This document shows, one piece after another, positions 43,862 to 53,211 of a stretch of DNA of 56,825 nt. The notes beneath the pieces are model-generated. The model saw only the letters and a list, made by a program, of their open reading frames with translations. It was not told the DNA's origin and ran no database searches. The translations under genes and the position numbers were made by a program. Position 1 is the first letter of the stretch; every line of letters begins with the position of its first letter. The DNA lies in NCBI GenBank assembly GCA_002171515.1, contig NHEP01000151.1, positions 1-56,825 on the forward strand. Direction: 5' to 3'. Origin of the DNA: a bacterium TMED88. GTDB lineage: Bacteria > Myxococcota_A > UBA9160 > UBA4427.

Positions 43862-45448
43862 ATGAGGTTGAGTGTGCTTCATCACTGGACTCCCAAGCCC
43901 TTCAGCAGTCAGCGTTTTCCGAATCTGCGACAGACGAGCCTCGTCTGCATTTTGCTCGGAGCCATGAGTCTTTGCGGTGGCTGTGCACGGAACCCTGTGA
44001 CGGGTCGCCCCGAAGCTGTCTTCACCACTGAAAAAGGGGAAATCAAACAGGGACAAAAAGCCGCGCGTGAAGTCGAAAGGCAAATGGGGACCCTCGATGA
44101 CCCCGCACTGCAAGCCTACGTGAACCAACTGGGTCAGCGTCTCGCCGCTCAGTCACCTCGGACACAGCTCAATCACGAATTCCTGATCGTTCCCATGTCG
44201 GAACCCAATGCCTTTGCTCTGCCAGGAGGACACGTTTATGTATCACGGGGCCTGCTCGCCTATGTGAACAGTGAAGATGAATTAGCCAATGTCATCGGTC
44301 ATGAAATCGGGCACGTGGCGGCACGGCACTCTGTCAGCCGACAAACCGCCCAAGCGCCCCTAATCCCAGTTCAGATTATCGCGGGACTCGGCGGAGCGGC
44401 CGCCGGCATCCTGTCTCCCCAGATTGGGCAGATGGTCAGTGGGGTTGGACAGCTCCCCGGTGCACTTGCGCTTGCGGCCTACAGTCGCGATCAAGAAAGG
44501 GAAGCGGACCGGCTCGGTCAACAGTTCGCGGCCGAGGCAGGCTTCGACCCGATGGCGATGGCCACCTTTATGGATACGCTCGGTCGGGAGGAGGCTCTCG
44601 CAGATCAAGACGCCGACCGGCGATCCTTTCTTCGAAGCCATCCACCCAGCCCGGCCCGCTCCGAAGACGCTGTCCAGTACGCGGAAACTCTCCAAGTATC
44701 GAAGGGCGTCAAGGCGCCGCTGACGCGTAAAGCGTTTCTCAAAAAAATGGATGGCCTTCCCCTTGGCCCCATGGCGGTCGAGGGCGTCTTTGTCGATGCG
44801 CGCTTTCTCCATGCGGGTCTAGGCGTTTCAATCAATTTCCCCGACGGGTGGGAGTTCTTAAACGCACCCGACGCGGTCGCGGCACTTCAACCCGAAGGAC
44901 TCGCGCAGATTGTTCTGCAAATCGTCGCCGAGGCCTCCGACCCCCTCGAGCAAGCGCTTTTGTTCAACCGAGAAATCAAATTGGATGGGCCGGCCCAAAG
45001 GATTCAAGTCAATGGACTGCCGGCCGCCCGCGCTGAGGCCAACTTTGGCCCCCGACTGAATCGCATGCGCGCTTCCTTGACTTGGGTCGCCTACGAGGGC
45101 CGGATCTATCAGATCAGTGGCGTAGCCAGCCGTAAGAACTTCGCGTCAATGCAAGATCGCCTCCTCACATCAGCCGACTCCTTCCGTCCCCTCACGACTC
45201 AAGACCGGGGCCTCATCAAACAAGATCGATTGCGCTTGGTTTCAGTCCGTCCGGGGGAGGACCTCCAGGCCGCGAGCAAGCGAACAGGCAACCAGTGGAG
45301 CCTCGAAGAAACAGCGATCGCGAACGGGATAGAAGTCAACCAAACCCTGAAGCCAGGTCGGTTGCTGAAAATCTCTGTGACTGAGCCCTATGTCGGAAAG
45401 CCAATCCCCCTGTCCACCAAGACCTCAAACGCCCCGGAGAAGAAATGA
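43862..45448 (+). CDS. M48 metalloprotease lipoprotein with LysM-like C-terminus
   Basis: A 528-residue protein. The probable lipid Cys is 41 (LCGGC). The Zn motif H147-E-I-G-H151 and downstream EREADRLG with the third ligand Glu define an M48 (BepA/YcaL-like) protease, after NAFALPGGHVYVSRGLLA. Residues about 290-450 form a beta domain (GVSINFPDGWEFLN), and the last 80 look LysM-like (RLRLVSVRPGEDLQAASKRTGNQW, LKPGRLLKI), suggesting peptidoglycan contact. BepA-type proteases quality-control outer-membrane assembly. Its stop overlaps the acyl-CoA synthetase ATG (ATGA). The start is an ATG without a clear ribosome site. A paralog is at 50014-51525. Confidence 0.92.
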   Translation: MRLSVLHHWTPKPFSSQRFPNLRQTSLVCILLGAMSLCGGCARNPVTGRPEAVFTTEKGEIKQGQKAAREVERQMGTLDDPALQAYVNQLGQRLAAQSPRTQLNHEFLIVPMSEPNAFALPGGHVYVSRGLLAYVNSEDELANVIGHEIGHVAARHSVSRQTAQAPLIPVQIIAGLGGAAAGILSPQIGQMVSGVGQLPGALALAAYSRDQEREADRLGQQFAAEAGFDPMAMATFMDTLGREEALADQDADRRSFLRSHPPSPARSEDAVQYAETLQVSKGVKAPLTRKAFLKKMDGLPLGPMAVEGVFVDARFLHAGLGVSINFPDGWEFLNAPDAVAALQPEGLAQIVLQIVAEASDPLEQALLFNREIKLDGPAQRIQVNGLPAARAEANFGPRLNRMRASLTWVAYEGRIYQISGVASRKNFASMQDRLLTSADSFRPLTTQDRGLIKQDRLRLVSVRPGEDLQAASKRTGNQWSLEETAIANGIEVNQTLKPGRLLKISVTEPYVGKPIPLSTKTSNAPEKK

Positions 45449-47070
45449 GTCCTGCAGAACACGGAAAAACTGCCTCATCATGGTTAGGTGCAGTCCTTGA
45501 TGTAAGCCGAAAGACTGGCATCTTGGATCCCCGATGGATGTACAGCATCGTTCAGGCCAGCCGAAAACACGGAACGGGCCTCGTCACGGGATTCGCTGCG
45601 GCAGCCAGCCGGCACCCGCATCAAGTCGCATTGATCGATGAGCGCTCTCAGTTCACCTACAAGCAGGTGTACGAGCGGTCTCTTTCCATTGCCCACGGGC
45701 TTCGAGATCTAGGAATCCACGAAGGAGACCAAGTCGGAATCCTGATTCGAAACCACGCGGGTTTCGTTGAAGCCATGAACGCCGTCGCGGCGCTCGGGGT
45801 CAATGCTTGCCTGCTCAACACGGGCTTCGCAGGGCCCCAGCTTAGGACCGTCGTCGAGCGCGAAAACATTTCGGCCATCATCTTTGACGATGAATTTGAA
45901 GAGGCCGTCGCGACTGCGCCCTCCTCATGCAGTCGAATCTTGGCCTGGCACGAAGGCCAAGCCGGTGAAGCCAGCCTTTCCGCTCTCGCGCAGCACTACT
46001 CACCTCGTGCACTCCCTCGTCCCAAACGACCCGGCGTTGCGACGATCCTCACCTCCGGCACGACCGGCACGCCAAAGGGTGCTCGTCGGTCGTCCAGTTC
46101 GAGCGATGCACAGAGCGCAATCGGGGTCCTCGAAAAGCTGCCTCTCCGAGTGGGACAAAAGGCTCTGGTGAGCGCTCCGCTTTTTCATTCCTGGGGATTT
46201 ACCCAGCTCATCATGGGGAGCCTGCTCGGGCATTGCTTTGTTCTTCAGCGGCGCTTCGACCCTGAAAAAACTCTCACCGCTTTAGACCAGCACAGCGCCG
46301 AGCTCTTCGCAGTCGTCCCCGTCATGCTCCAGAGGATCCTATCCCTCGACTCCAACATCCTCGATCGTTTTGAAACGAGCTCTCTGATTGGAACTCTTTC
46401 CAGCGGCTCCGCTCTACCCGGCGAGCTCGCTCTGCGATGGATGGACCGGTTTGGAGACAATCTTTATAACTTCTACGGAAGCACCGAGGCTGCCCAAACG
46501 AGCATCGCGACGCCCTCGGACCTGCGCGAAGCACCGGGGACCGCGGGACAAATCCCGCGAGGGACCACCGTGCGCATTCTGGACGATAAAGGACAGCCCG
46601 TTCCACGGGGAGAGGTCGGTCGAATTTTCGTAGGCAACGGCAATCAATTTGACGAGTATACGGGAGGCGGCAGAAAGGAGATGGCCGATGGCTTGATGTC
46701 GATCGGAGATCTCGGATGGTTTGATGAAAAGGGTCGCCTCTTCGTCGGGGGGCGAGACGATGACATGATCGTCTCCGGTGGTGAGAACGTCTTTCCTCGA
46801 GAGGTTGAAGATCTACTTTCCGATCGGCCCGACATCCACGAGGCCGCCGTCATCGGAGTGCCCGATCCCGAGTTCGGCCAGCGGCTGCGAGGCTTCGTCG
46901 TCATGAAAGCGGGGGAGTCTTTTGACGAGGAAGAAATGAAAAGTTTCGTTCGCGAGCGGCTCGCTCGTCATAAAGTTCCTCGCGAGATTATTCATGCCAG
47001 TGAGCTACCAAGAAATCAAACAGGTAAGGTCCTTAAGCGCGTTCTCAGAGACTGGGCTCCGCCGGAGTAA
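45445..47070 (+). CDS. AMP-dependent acyl-CoA synthetase
   Basis: A 541-residue adenylate-forming enzyme that activates a carboxylic or fatty acid to acyl-CoA. Motifs: P-loop TSGTTGTPKGA, FYGSTEA, GDLGWFDEKGRLFVGGRDDDMIVSGGENVFPREVE and the catalytic Lys in RNQTGKVLKR. It begins four bases inside the protease gene (ATGA), an unusual partner for a protease. Its last 26 bases overlap the convergent carboxylesterase (47045-47070). Possibly it acts with the CaiB gene divergent upstream, but this is inference. The chain-length preference is unknown. Confidence 0.93.
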   Translation: MSPAEHGKTASSWLGAVLDVSRKTGILDPRWMYSIVQASRKHGTGLVTGFAAAASRHPHQVALIDERSQFTYKQVYERSLSIAHGLRDLGIHEGDQVGILIRNHAGFVEAMNAVAALGVNACLLNTGFAGPQLRTVVERENISAIIFDDEFEEAVATAPSSCSRILAWHEGQAGEASLSALAQHYSPRALPRPKRPGVATILTSGTTGTPKGARRSSSSSDAQSAIGVLEKLPLRVGQKALVSAPLFHSWGFTQLIMGSLLGHCFVLQRRFDPEKTLTALDQHSAELFAVVPVMLQRILSLDSNILDRFETSSLIGTLSSGSALPGELALRWMDRFGDNLYNFYGSTEAAQTSIATPSDLREAPGTAGQIPRGTTVRILDDKGQPVPRGEVGRIFVGNGNQFDEYTGGGRKEMADGLMSIGDLGWFDEKGRLFVGGRDDDMIVSGGENVFPREVEDLLSDRPDIHEAAVIGVPDPEFGQRLRGFVVMKAGESFDEEEMKSFVRERLARHKVPREIIHASELPRNQTGKVLKRVLRDWAPPE

Positions 47071-48622
47071 GTCGCTCCCAAAATTGTCGCTCGAGGGTAT
47101 CGGCCGCTTGAGCCCGTTTTTCTCGACCGCCCAAAATACACAGCTCGCCCTCACCAGCGCGATATTGAGGCCAGGATGCTTCGCTCTGCGAAACCGGCTC
47201 GTCATTCAGCCGCCCGTGGTGAGCAAAGTGAGCCCATGCATCCTGCATCGCGTCTGAGAGCTTCAGGGCATCGGGGGGCCAGGCAAAGGCGGCTCGCAGG
47301 AGAGGATGCCTGAGGGTTCCGAAGAGGAATGGCAGTTCGATGGAATGGCACGCACCGACCCGCTCGCTCATCACGGAAGGGGCTCGGTCAAATCGATAAA
47401 CCCAAGTCGGCGCATCTTCTTCTGCGTACGCATCAGCCATTTCAATGGCCGGACGCCTAAAAACTCGATCTGACTGGAAAGCCTCCCAAATCTCAATGAG
47501 CCCTCTGCGCGTCCCCCTCTCACGATCATGCCCATAATGATCAAGGAGATCGTCCACATCAACCTGATCTGAAAGCGCATCTCTTTCCAGGGTCTGAACC
47601 AGATAATCTCTCAGCATAGGCTCATCGAGTTTTCTGCGGCGGGCATCCGCTGCTGTGAACATCTTCCACTCATCGCGCGTCACCCCTATCAACATGGGAC
47701 AACGAACCGCCTCACCGCTGCGAATCAGATCGAGCGGGCGTCGCGGGAGCAAATCGCGATCGACCGTGGGCTGCCAAGCCAGGGTCCCGATCGGCAATTT
47801 GAGACGGTGACGCATCGCTTGCTGGGCCTTAAGAAGGGTCTCCGCAGACAAGCCCCGCATTTGTTCAACCACATTTTTCTGGTCGGGGTCCAGTCCCAAG
47901 TGGAGGATGACTTCGTGCGCGACGCGTTGGCCTTCGTCTGCATCATGAACATGCCGCATGGCGCCACTTTGAAGAATGACCCGATGAAATAAACCCTTAG
48001 CCTCGGGTGAGGCCATGAGATTTCCGATACTCATCGCGCCGGCGGACTGCCCAAAAAGCGTGACGTTTTCCGGATCCCCCCCGAAAGACTCGACCTCGTC
48101 TCGCACCCAGCGAAGCGCTGCCAGCTGATCACGAATCCCCACGTTCGTATCGGTTCCCTCTGAATCGGCCCAACTCAGGTCGAGATTGCCGAACACCCCC
48201 ATCCGGTAGTTGATCGCAACCACGACAACATCACCTCTTTGGGCGAGTCTTGATCCATCATAAATCCAGAAACTGCCCGATCCGGTGGAATAGCCCCCTC
48301 CGTGAATCCACACCATGACCGGCCGTCGGCGGCGGTCACAACCGGGCGTGTACACCTCTGCATGAAGACAGCTCTCCGCCCAGCCCGCTGCCGGAACTGC
48401 GCTGTAGTTGGGAATCAATCGGGAAAGCATCGCCCCCTGTGGCGCTGCGGCGCCACTCCGACGCGCGAGCCTCGTGCCCGACCAATGCGTGACCGGTCGG
48501 GGAGCTCGGAAGCGGCCCTCGCCCGCGCTCGCCGCAGCAAAGGGCACCCCCCGAAAAACCACAACACCCTTTTGCTCCTCGCCTTCTAGGCGGCCGCTCT
48601 GCACGGTGATCGTCGTCTTCAC
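47045..48622 (-). CDS. type-B carboxylesterase
   Basis: A 525-residue esterase of the cholinesterase/carboxylesterase-B family. GGYSTGSGSFWIYDGS region (oxyanion), nucleophile in GQSAGAMSIG, acidic residue near GVTRDEWKMF and His in GACHSIELPFLFG. No signal peptide is apparent, so it is probably cytoplasmic. It starts at GTG. It overlaps the convergent acyl-CoA synthetase by 26 bases. The ester substrate is unknown. Confidence 0.92.
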   Translation of the reverse strand: MKTTITVQSGRLEGEEQKGVVVFRGVPFAAASAGEGRFRAPRPVTHWSGTRLARRSGAAAPQGAMLSRLIPNYSAVPAAGWAESCLHAEVYTPGCDRRRRPVMVWIHGGGYSTGSGSFWIYDGSRLAQRGDVVVVAINYRMGVFGNLDLSWADSEGTDTNVGIRDQLAALRWVRDEVESFGGDPENVTLFGQSAGAMSIGNLMASPEAKGLFHRVILQSGAMRHVHDADEGQRVAHEVILHLGLDPDQKNVVEQMRGLSAETLLKAQQAMRHRLKLPIGTLAWQPTVDRDLLPRRPLDLIRSGEAVRCPMLIGVTRDEWKMFTAADARRRKLDEPMLRDYLVQTLERDALSDQVDVDDLLDHYGHDRERGTRRGLIEIWEAFQSDRVFRRPAIEMADAYAEEDAPTWVYRFDRAPSVMSERVGACHSIELPFLFGTLRHPLLRAAFAWPPDALKLSDAMQDAWAHFAHHGRLNDEPVSQSEASWPQYRAGEGELCILGGREKRAQAADTLERQFWERLTPAEPSL

Positions 48623-48732
48623 TCGGTCAATCGTCCCAAAGAAAGTTGAAGGTCACATGCAACGCGTGGAGGAGAATAGAAGCCGGCCCCGCCCCTGGCC
48701 CGTCTTTGACAAGCAGGGAGGGTTCGCCTCGA

Positions 48733-49767
48733 TCAAAGCTCTTCAAGGAGAATGACTGCGGATTGGGCGAGGCCATCGACCTGCTGCCGAAAAATATCAG
48801 TGTTCGCGTCGTCATCACCCATCACACCCTTAAGATATCGGGACAAAACACCTTCGACGATGGCCGCCAACCTCCAGAATTGGAACGCCTGGTAATACGC
48901 GATCCGACTCGCGTCTCTTCCAGTCAGAGATTCGTAACGCGCGATCACTTCAGTCCGGCTCAAAAAGCCACCGGCCGACGTGGGGGACATGGCGGCCCCT
49001 CTCGCCAAGGGGCCATCTTCTCCCGGCTCTCCCCAGTTGTTCAGGAGATAACCGAGGTCTGCGAGAGGGTCACCTAGAGTGCAGAGTTCCCAGTCTAAAA
49101 CCGCAGCGATGTCGCCGTCTTCAGTCGAAAGCATATTGCCGAGACGGTAATCGCCGTGGACAATCGTGGCCCCCACCTGCTCTGGCATATTGTCTTGGAG
49201 GCCTTCAAAAACGCGGTCCATGGCGGGTAGTTCACGGGTTTTTGTCTTTTCCCACTGAGTTCGCCAGCGCTTGAGCTGACGGGGAATGTAGGCCTCCTTG
49301 CGGCCGAGGTCGCCTAAGCCCACTTCATCTGGATGCACTGCATGAAGAGCGGCCAAAACCTCAACGACCCGCTCGCCCAAGCGGGACCGTTGTGGAGGGC
49401 GAATTCGCTCGGCGGTGATGGTTTCATCGGAAAGAACGATACCTTCGACATAACCCATCACATAAAAGGGAGCATCATTAACCTCGACGTCCTCACACAG
49501 TCCCAGCGCCGGAGGAACGGGTACGTCGGTGTGCTGTAGTGCAGAAATGATCCGATGCTCACGAGCCATATCATGAGCCGTCGCAATGACCGCGCCGGTC
49601 GGTGGACGGCGCAAAACAAAACTGGATCCCGCTGAATCAGTCGCCCGGAAGGTGAGGTTGGAGTGACCTCCGGTAATCAGTTCAAAGTCGAAAGGAGACC
49701 GAGCCCCCTCAATGTGGGAATCAAACCACTCACTCAAACGAACCTGATTGATCCCCTTGACGCTCAT
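48733..49767 (-). CDS. APH/ACAD10-type phosphotransferase
   Basis: A 344-residue kinase-like-fold protein of the aminoglycoside-phosphotransferase/choline-kinase superfamily. GGHSNLTFRA (nucleotide loop region), FVLRRPP with the Lys-region Arg-rich, VHGDYRLGNML (catalytic Asp) and AVLDWELCTLGDPLADLGYLL (metal-binding Asp). This form, with acyl-CoA synthetases and CoA transferases nearby, is common in fatty-acid-degrading bacteria, where the target may be a hydroxyacyl-CoA or alcohol; drug resistance is unlikely. A GAGG-type site (AGAGGAAAG) lies before the ATG. It is divergent from the second M48 gene. Confidence 0.88.
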   Translation of the reverse strand: MSVKGINQVRLSEWFDSHIEGARSPFDFELITGGHSNLTFRATDSAGSSFVLRRPPTGAVIATAHDMAREHRIISALQHTDVPVPPALGLCEDVEVNDAPFYVMGYVEGIVLSDETITAERIRPPQRSRLGERVVEVLAALHAVHPDEVGLGDLGRKEAYIPRQLKRWRTQWEKTKTRELPAMDRVFEGLQDNMPEQVGATIVHGDYRLGNMLSTEDGDIAAVLDWELCTLGDPLADLGYLLNNWGEPGEDGPLARGAAMSPTSAGGFLSRTEVIARYESLTGRDASRIAYYQAFQFWRLAAIVEGVLSRYLKGVMGDDDANTDIFRQQVDGLAQSAVILLEEL

Positions 49768-50013
49768 TGCTCTTTCCTCTCGATTTTTTCTCGGATCGGC
49801 TGAGCTCCTTGAGCAGCCGAATAAAACGTGGAGGTTGCCCAGTATACAGCGGCCCAGTCGCCTCGAATCGGCCGTTTTTCGGGCTACGCGCCCTGCTCCC
49901 CACGAACGTGGTAGCGTTATTCGGAGGCGTAAAATCCCGACCCCACAAAAGCGCTTCGCGCGAGCTGGGGCGAAGACGCAACCCGCTGGAGTGCGCAGTT
50001 GAGACGAAACAGC

Positions 50014-51525
50014 ATGATGCCCGACGATGGTTCAAGACGCCTCCCGCTCCGCCACTTCCGAGTCCGCCCTGTGAGCTGGAAGATCCTCCTCGGCGCTTGC
50101 CTCATTTGGATATGCGCCTGTGGAGGGGGCGGAGGCGGCGGCAAGAGACCCAAACAGGTGCTTCTCGATACGGACTTTGCCGACGCTCAATTGGGAGCCG
50201 AAGCCGCCGAAGGGCTGGCGGCCCAGATGGGCCTGATCGATGACCCAAAGCTCCTCGCGTACGTGACGGCCATTGGAAACCGCATGGTGCCCTTCGCGCC
50301 CAAGCGACCGTTCGAATACACCTTCCACATCGTGGATCAGGCCGAGCCGAACGCTTTCGCTCTTCCGGGGGGATATATTTACGTTTCCCGTGGGCTGCTG
50401 GCCTTAGCGAATTCTGAGGATGAACTGGCTGGGGTCATCGGCCACGAAATCACCCATGCCGCCGAACGCCATACCGCTGGCCGGCAGGAATTTGGCCGAC
50501 GGCTCAACCCGCTCTCCATTGGCTACATGCGGGCTGGGCAGCTGGCCGCTTATAGCCGAGATCAAGAGCGTGACGCCGACCGGGGCGGACAAATCCTGGC
50601 GGCCCGAGCAGGCTGGAATCCAATGGCGATGGCTCAGTTCCTCCAGGACATGAACGCCATGGAGCGGAACATGATGGGCATGTCGCGATTGCCTGGCTTC
50701 TTCGATAGCCACCCCCCAACCCCGGAGCGGGCAGCCACGGCGGCCAATCGCGCCCAAACTATCCAATGGATTCCCCGGGCGGGCATCGCTCCGACCCATG
50801 CAGCATTTTTGGCCAAGCTCGAGGGAATCGTCATTGGTCACGACCCCCAGGAAGGGATCTTTGAGGGGGAGCGATTCCTACATCGAGACATGGATTTCAG
50901 CCTTCGTTTTCCGGACGGCTGGAGGCCCGTGAACACACGCGATGCCGTCGGCGCCATGGAGCCCTCCGGGCGAGCGTTCGTTGCGTTACGGATGGTCGGC
51001 CCCGGTGACGACCCTCAAGCCGCCGCCCGACAGTTCATTGAAGGGGAATTGCGCCAAGCCCGAGGAAAGGTGCGCAGAGAGCAGCCCATGGTGGTTGGCG
51101 ATTACCCCGCGTACCGGCTCGCAGTCGAAGCGGGCGCAGTCAAGAGCGGTGCCATGATCACGTTCCTCGCGTACAACGGGTTTGTTTATCGCATCGACTT
51201 GGTGTCCCGGGCAGGGGATCTCCGGAAATTCGAAGGCCGAGGCCGGGCGGTCGTGCGCAGCTTTCGCCCCCTGACCCTGGAAGAAAAAAATGCGTTTGAA
51301 ATTACACGTCTCCACGTGGTTTCCGCTCAGGAAGGCGAAACTCTCCAAAACCTCAGCACGCGAACCGGCAACGCGTTGCCACTCGGAACCACCGCTGTCC
51401 TCAACGACCTCTTCATTAATTCCCAACTCAAATCGGGTCAGTTGCTGAAAATCGGACGCGCCCAACCCTATAAGCCTGCTTCTCCCCCCGATCAGAAAGT
51501 CGATCGAAATCCCCGTCCAATCTAA
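50014..51525 (+). CDS. second M48 metalloprotease lipoprotein with LysM-like C-terminus
   Basis: A 503-residue paralog of the protease at 43862. A signal ends IWICAC (Cys36), followed by seven Gly and a basic stretch. It has the Zn motif H144-E-I-T-H148, ERDADRGG with the third ligand, the shared EPNAFALPGGYIYVSRGLLAL, the beta domain (DFSLRFPDGWRPVN) and the LysM-like end (RLHVVSAQEGETLQNLSTRTGN, LKSGQLLKIG). The frame also opens at a TTG (49999). Duplication then separation of these proteases, with four genes between, is an inference from the near-identical layout. Confidence 0.92.
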   Translation: MMPDDGSRRLPLRHFRVRPVSWKILLGACLIWICACGGGGGGGKRPKQVLLDTDFADAQLGAEAAEGLAAQMGLIDDPKLLAYVTAIGNRMVPFAPKRPFEYTFHIVDQAEPNAFALPGGYIYVSRGLLALANSEDELAGVIGHEITHAAERHTAGRQEFGRRLNPLSIGYMRAGQLAAYSRDQERDADRGGQILAARAGWNPMAMAQFLQDMNAMERNMMGMSRLPGFFDSHPPTPERAATAANRAQTIQWIPRAGIAPTHAAFLAKLEGIVIGHDPQEGIFEGERFLHRDMDFSLRFPDGWRPVNTRDAVGAMEPSGRAFVALRMVGPGDDPQAAARQFIEGELRQARGKVRREQPMVVGDYPAYRLAVEAGAVKSGAMITFLAYNGFVYRIDLVSRAGDLRKFEGRGRAVVRSFRPLTLEEKNAFEITRLHVVSAQEGETLQNLSTRTGNALPLGTTAVLNDLFINSQLKSGQLLKIGRAQPYKPASPPDQKVDRNPRPI

Positions 51526-51627
51526 ACCCGCCCCATGCGGGGGCTCTTCACCCCAGCCTACTGTCGTTCAAGTCAAGACGGAAAAGTGCCGATCAGAGCG
51601 GAGATCGGAAGGCTTGGAGGGAGATCG

Positions 51628-53211
51628 ATGGGGTTCAAGAAATACGTTGCCGGGGGCGCACTCACCGCCGCTCTGCTGATTGGATTCTCAATCCCAGGGA
51701 AAGCATCCCAGTGGAACATTGTCGGATCTCGGCAGCAGGCCATGGGGGGTGCCGGCGTCGCCGACACCCAGGACAGCACCGCCAACTACTGGAACCCCGC
51801 CAACCTCGCTTTTCAGCCCGGCTGGGGAATTCATTTACCCGTAACCGCCGGCGGAAGCATCGAAAACAATGCCCTCACCCGGCTCTCGAACCTCTTGGTC
51901 GATTACGATGACTTGAGCGTGGTCGCCAAAGGTGTCATCAAATGCGCGCCGTCTTGCTCGCCTGCCCAACTGAACGGACTTGGTCCACAGCAAGTCGAAG
52001 GGATCTTTGGACTGTTGTCGGACTTTGCGACTTTCGGGGCCAACGGCGAAGCGGTTCATGTTGAGGCCTCGTTTGGACTCGCGGGACGCTTCAAGAATTT
52101 TGGTTTCTCCGCCATGTCGCTCACCGATGGCAGCGTCTTTCCCAACACCGACGTCACGAATATCCGGCTGGTTGAACCCGAAGCAGTGGCGACCTTCCTG
52201 GACAAAGGCTGCCCGTCGGGCTGCGGGCCCGCCATGGATCAAGATCTGGTAAGCCGGATTGACAGTTCATCATCAATCATTACCCAGCCCGAAGCCAACG
52301 ACTTGGTTTATCTGCTCGAACGAACCGGTGCCGATACCTCTGACCCCGACATTAGAAACCTCGCCCTCGCCATCGTTTCTGACGAATCCGGCCCCCTCAG
52401 CGCGAATACCACAGGGGCTGTGGCGACGGGGCTTTCCGTTCAGGAAATTGCTTTCTCGATCGCTCTCAAAATCCCGGTCCCTTTCATTTCGAAAATGAGC
52501 GGTGGGACCCATGACTTCCTCGAAAATTGGGTGCACAAAAAATTTGCGGTCTCTGTGACCCCCAAATACATGCTTGGGATCACCTTCGCGAAATATTACC
52601 CCTATAACGATGCGCCCTCAGCCGGGGACATCGTGACGGACCTCGGGAACATCGATAACAGCACGCTCAGCAGCGCTTTTGGCCTCGATGTCGGCGTCGC
52701 CTATCGACCCACAAACTGGCTCCGACTCGGAGTGATGGCACGCAACGTCAACTCACCGAGCTTTAAAATCGACAGCCCTTTCAATGGATCGGGAGAGGCC
52801 ATTTTACCTTCATCCGTCGAGTCTCAAGCACAAGTCCGAGGCGGGATTGCCGTTCTGCCGTTTCGAAACCTGACCCTCGCCGTTGATGCCGACATCACGG
52901 ACAATCGCCTGATCGCCCTCCCCGAAGCCCGCTCTCGCCTCATTTCCATTGGCGGAGAATATGTGATCCCCTTTCACCGACACTTCGACATGGCGCTGCG
53001 GGTCGGGACGTACTCCAATCTCTCGGATACCGTCAATCGAGATTGGGCGCTCACCGGAGGGTTGGGTTTGCGCTTCGGCAGTTTCCACATCGATCTGTCG
53101 GGAGCGGGTTCGTTTGTGAGCGAAGAGGTTCGGACGGGCAGCACCACCTATCAGAATTTCCCAACGCGCCTGCAGGCGGGTCTCGGCCTCAGCTGGGAGA
53201 AAAGCCTCTAG
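51628..53211 (+). CDS. FadL/TraF_2-like outer-membrane beta-barrel
   Basis: A 527-residue exported barrel protein. Signal peptide cut near GKASQW, then RQQAMGGAGVADTQDSTANYWNPANLAF, the OmpP1/FadL-like start found in hydrophobic-compound porins; alternating hydrophobic strands run to the C-terminal aromatic end (LGLSWEKSL). Two CxxxC pairs, C106/C110 and C195/C199, fall in a plug or loop region. GGAGGGAG sits before the ATG at 51628. It probably imports fatty acids or aromatics. Its last 23 bases overlap the convergent DUF3313 gene. Confidence 0.9.
   Translation: MGFKKYVAGGALTAALLIGFSIPGKASQWNIVGSRQQAMGGAGVADTQDSTANYWNPANLAFQPGWGIHLPVTAGGSIENNALTRLSNLLVDYDDLSVVAKGVIKCAPSCSPAQLNGLGPQQVEGIFGLLSDFATFGANGEAVHVEASFGLAGRFKNFGFSAMSLTDGSVFPNTDVTNIRLVEPEAVATFLDKGCPSGCGPAMDQDLVSRIDSSSSIITQPEANDLVYLLERTGADTSDPDIRNLALAIVSDESGPLSANTTGAVATGLSVQEIAFSIALKIPVPFISKMSGGTHDFLENWVHKKFAVSVTPKYMLGITFAKYYPYNDAPSAGDIVTDLGNIDNSTLSSAFGLDVGVAYRPTNWLRLGVMARNVNSPSFKIDSPFNGSGEAILPSSVESQAQVRGGIAVLPFRNLTLAVDADITDNRLIALPEARSRLISIGGEYVIPFHRHFDMALRVGTYSNLSDTVNRDWALTGGLGLRFGSFHIDLSGAGSFVSEEVRTGSTTYQNFPTRLQAGLGLSWEKSL

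Noticed and set aside
48733-49767. Aminoglycoside resistance kinase
   Set aside because: Shares the APH fold, but its context with acyl-CoA genes and its sequence fit the ACAD10-like metabolic group better.
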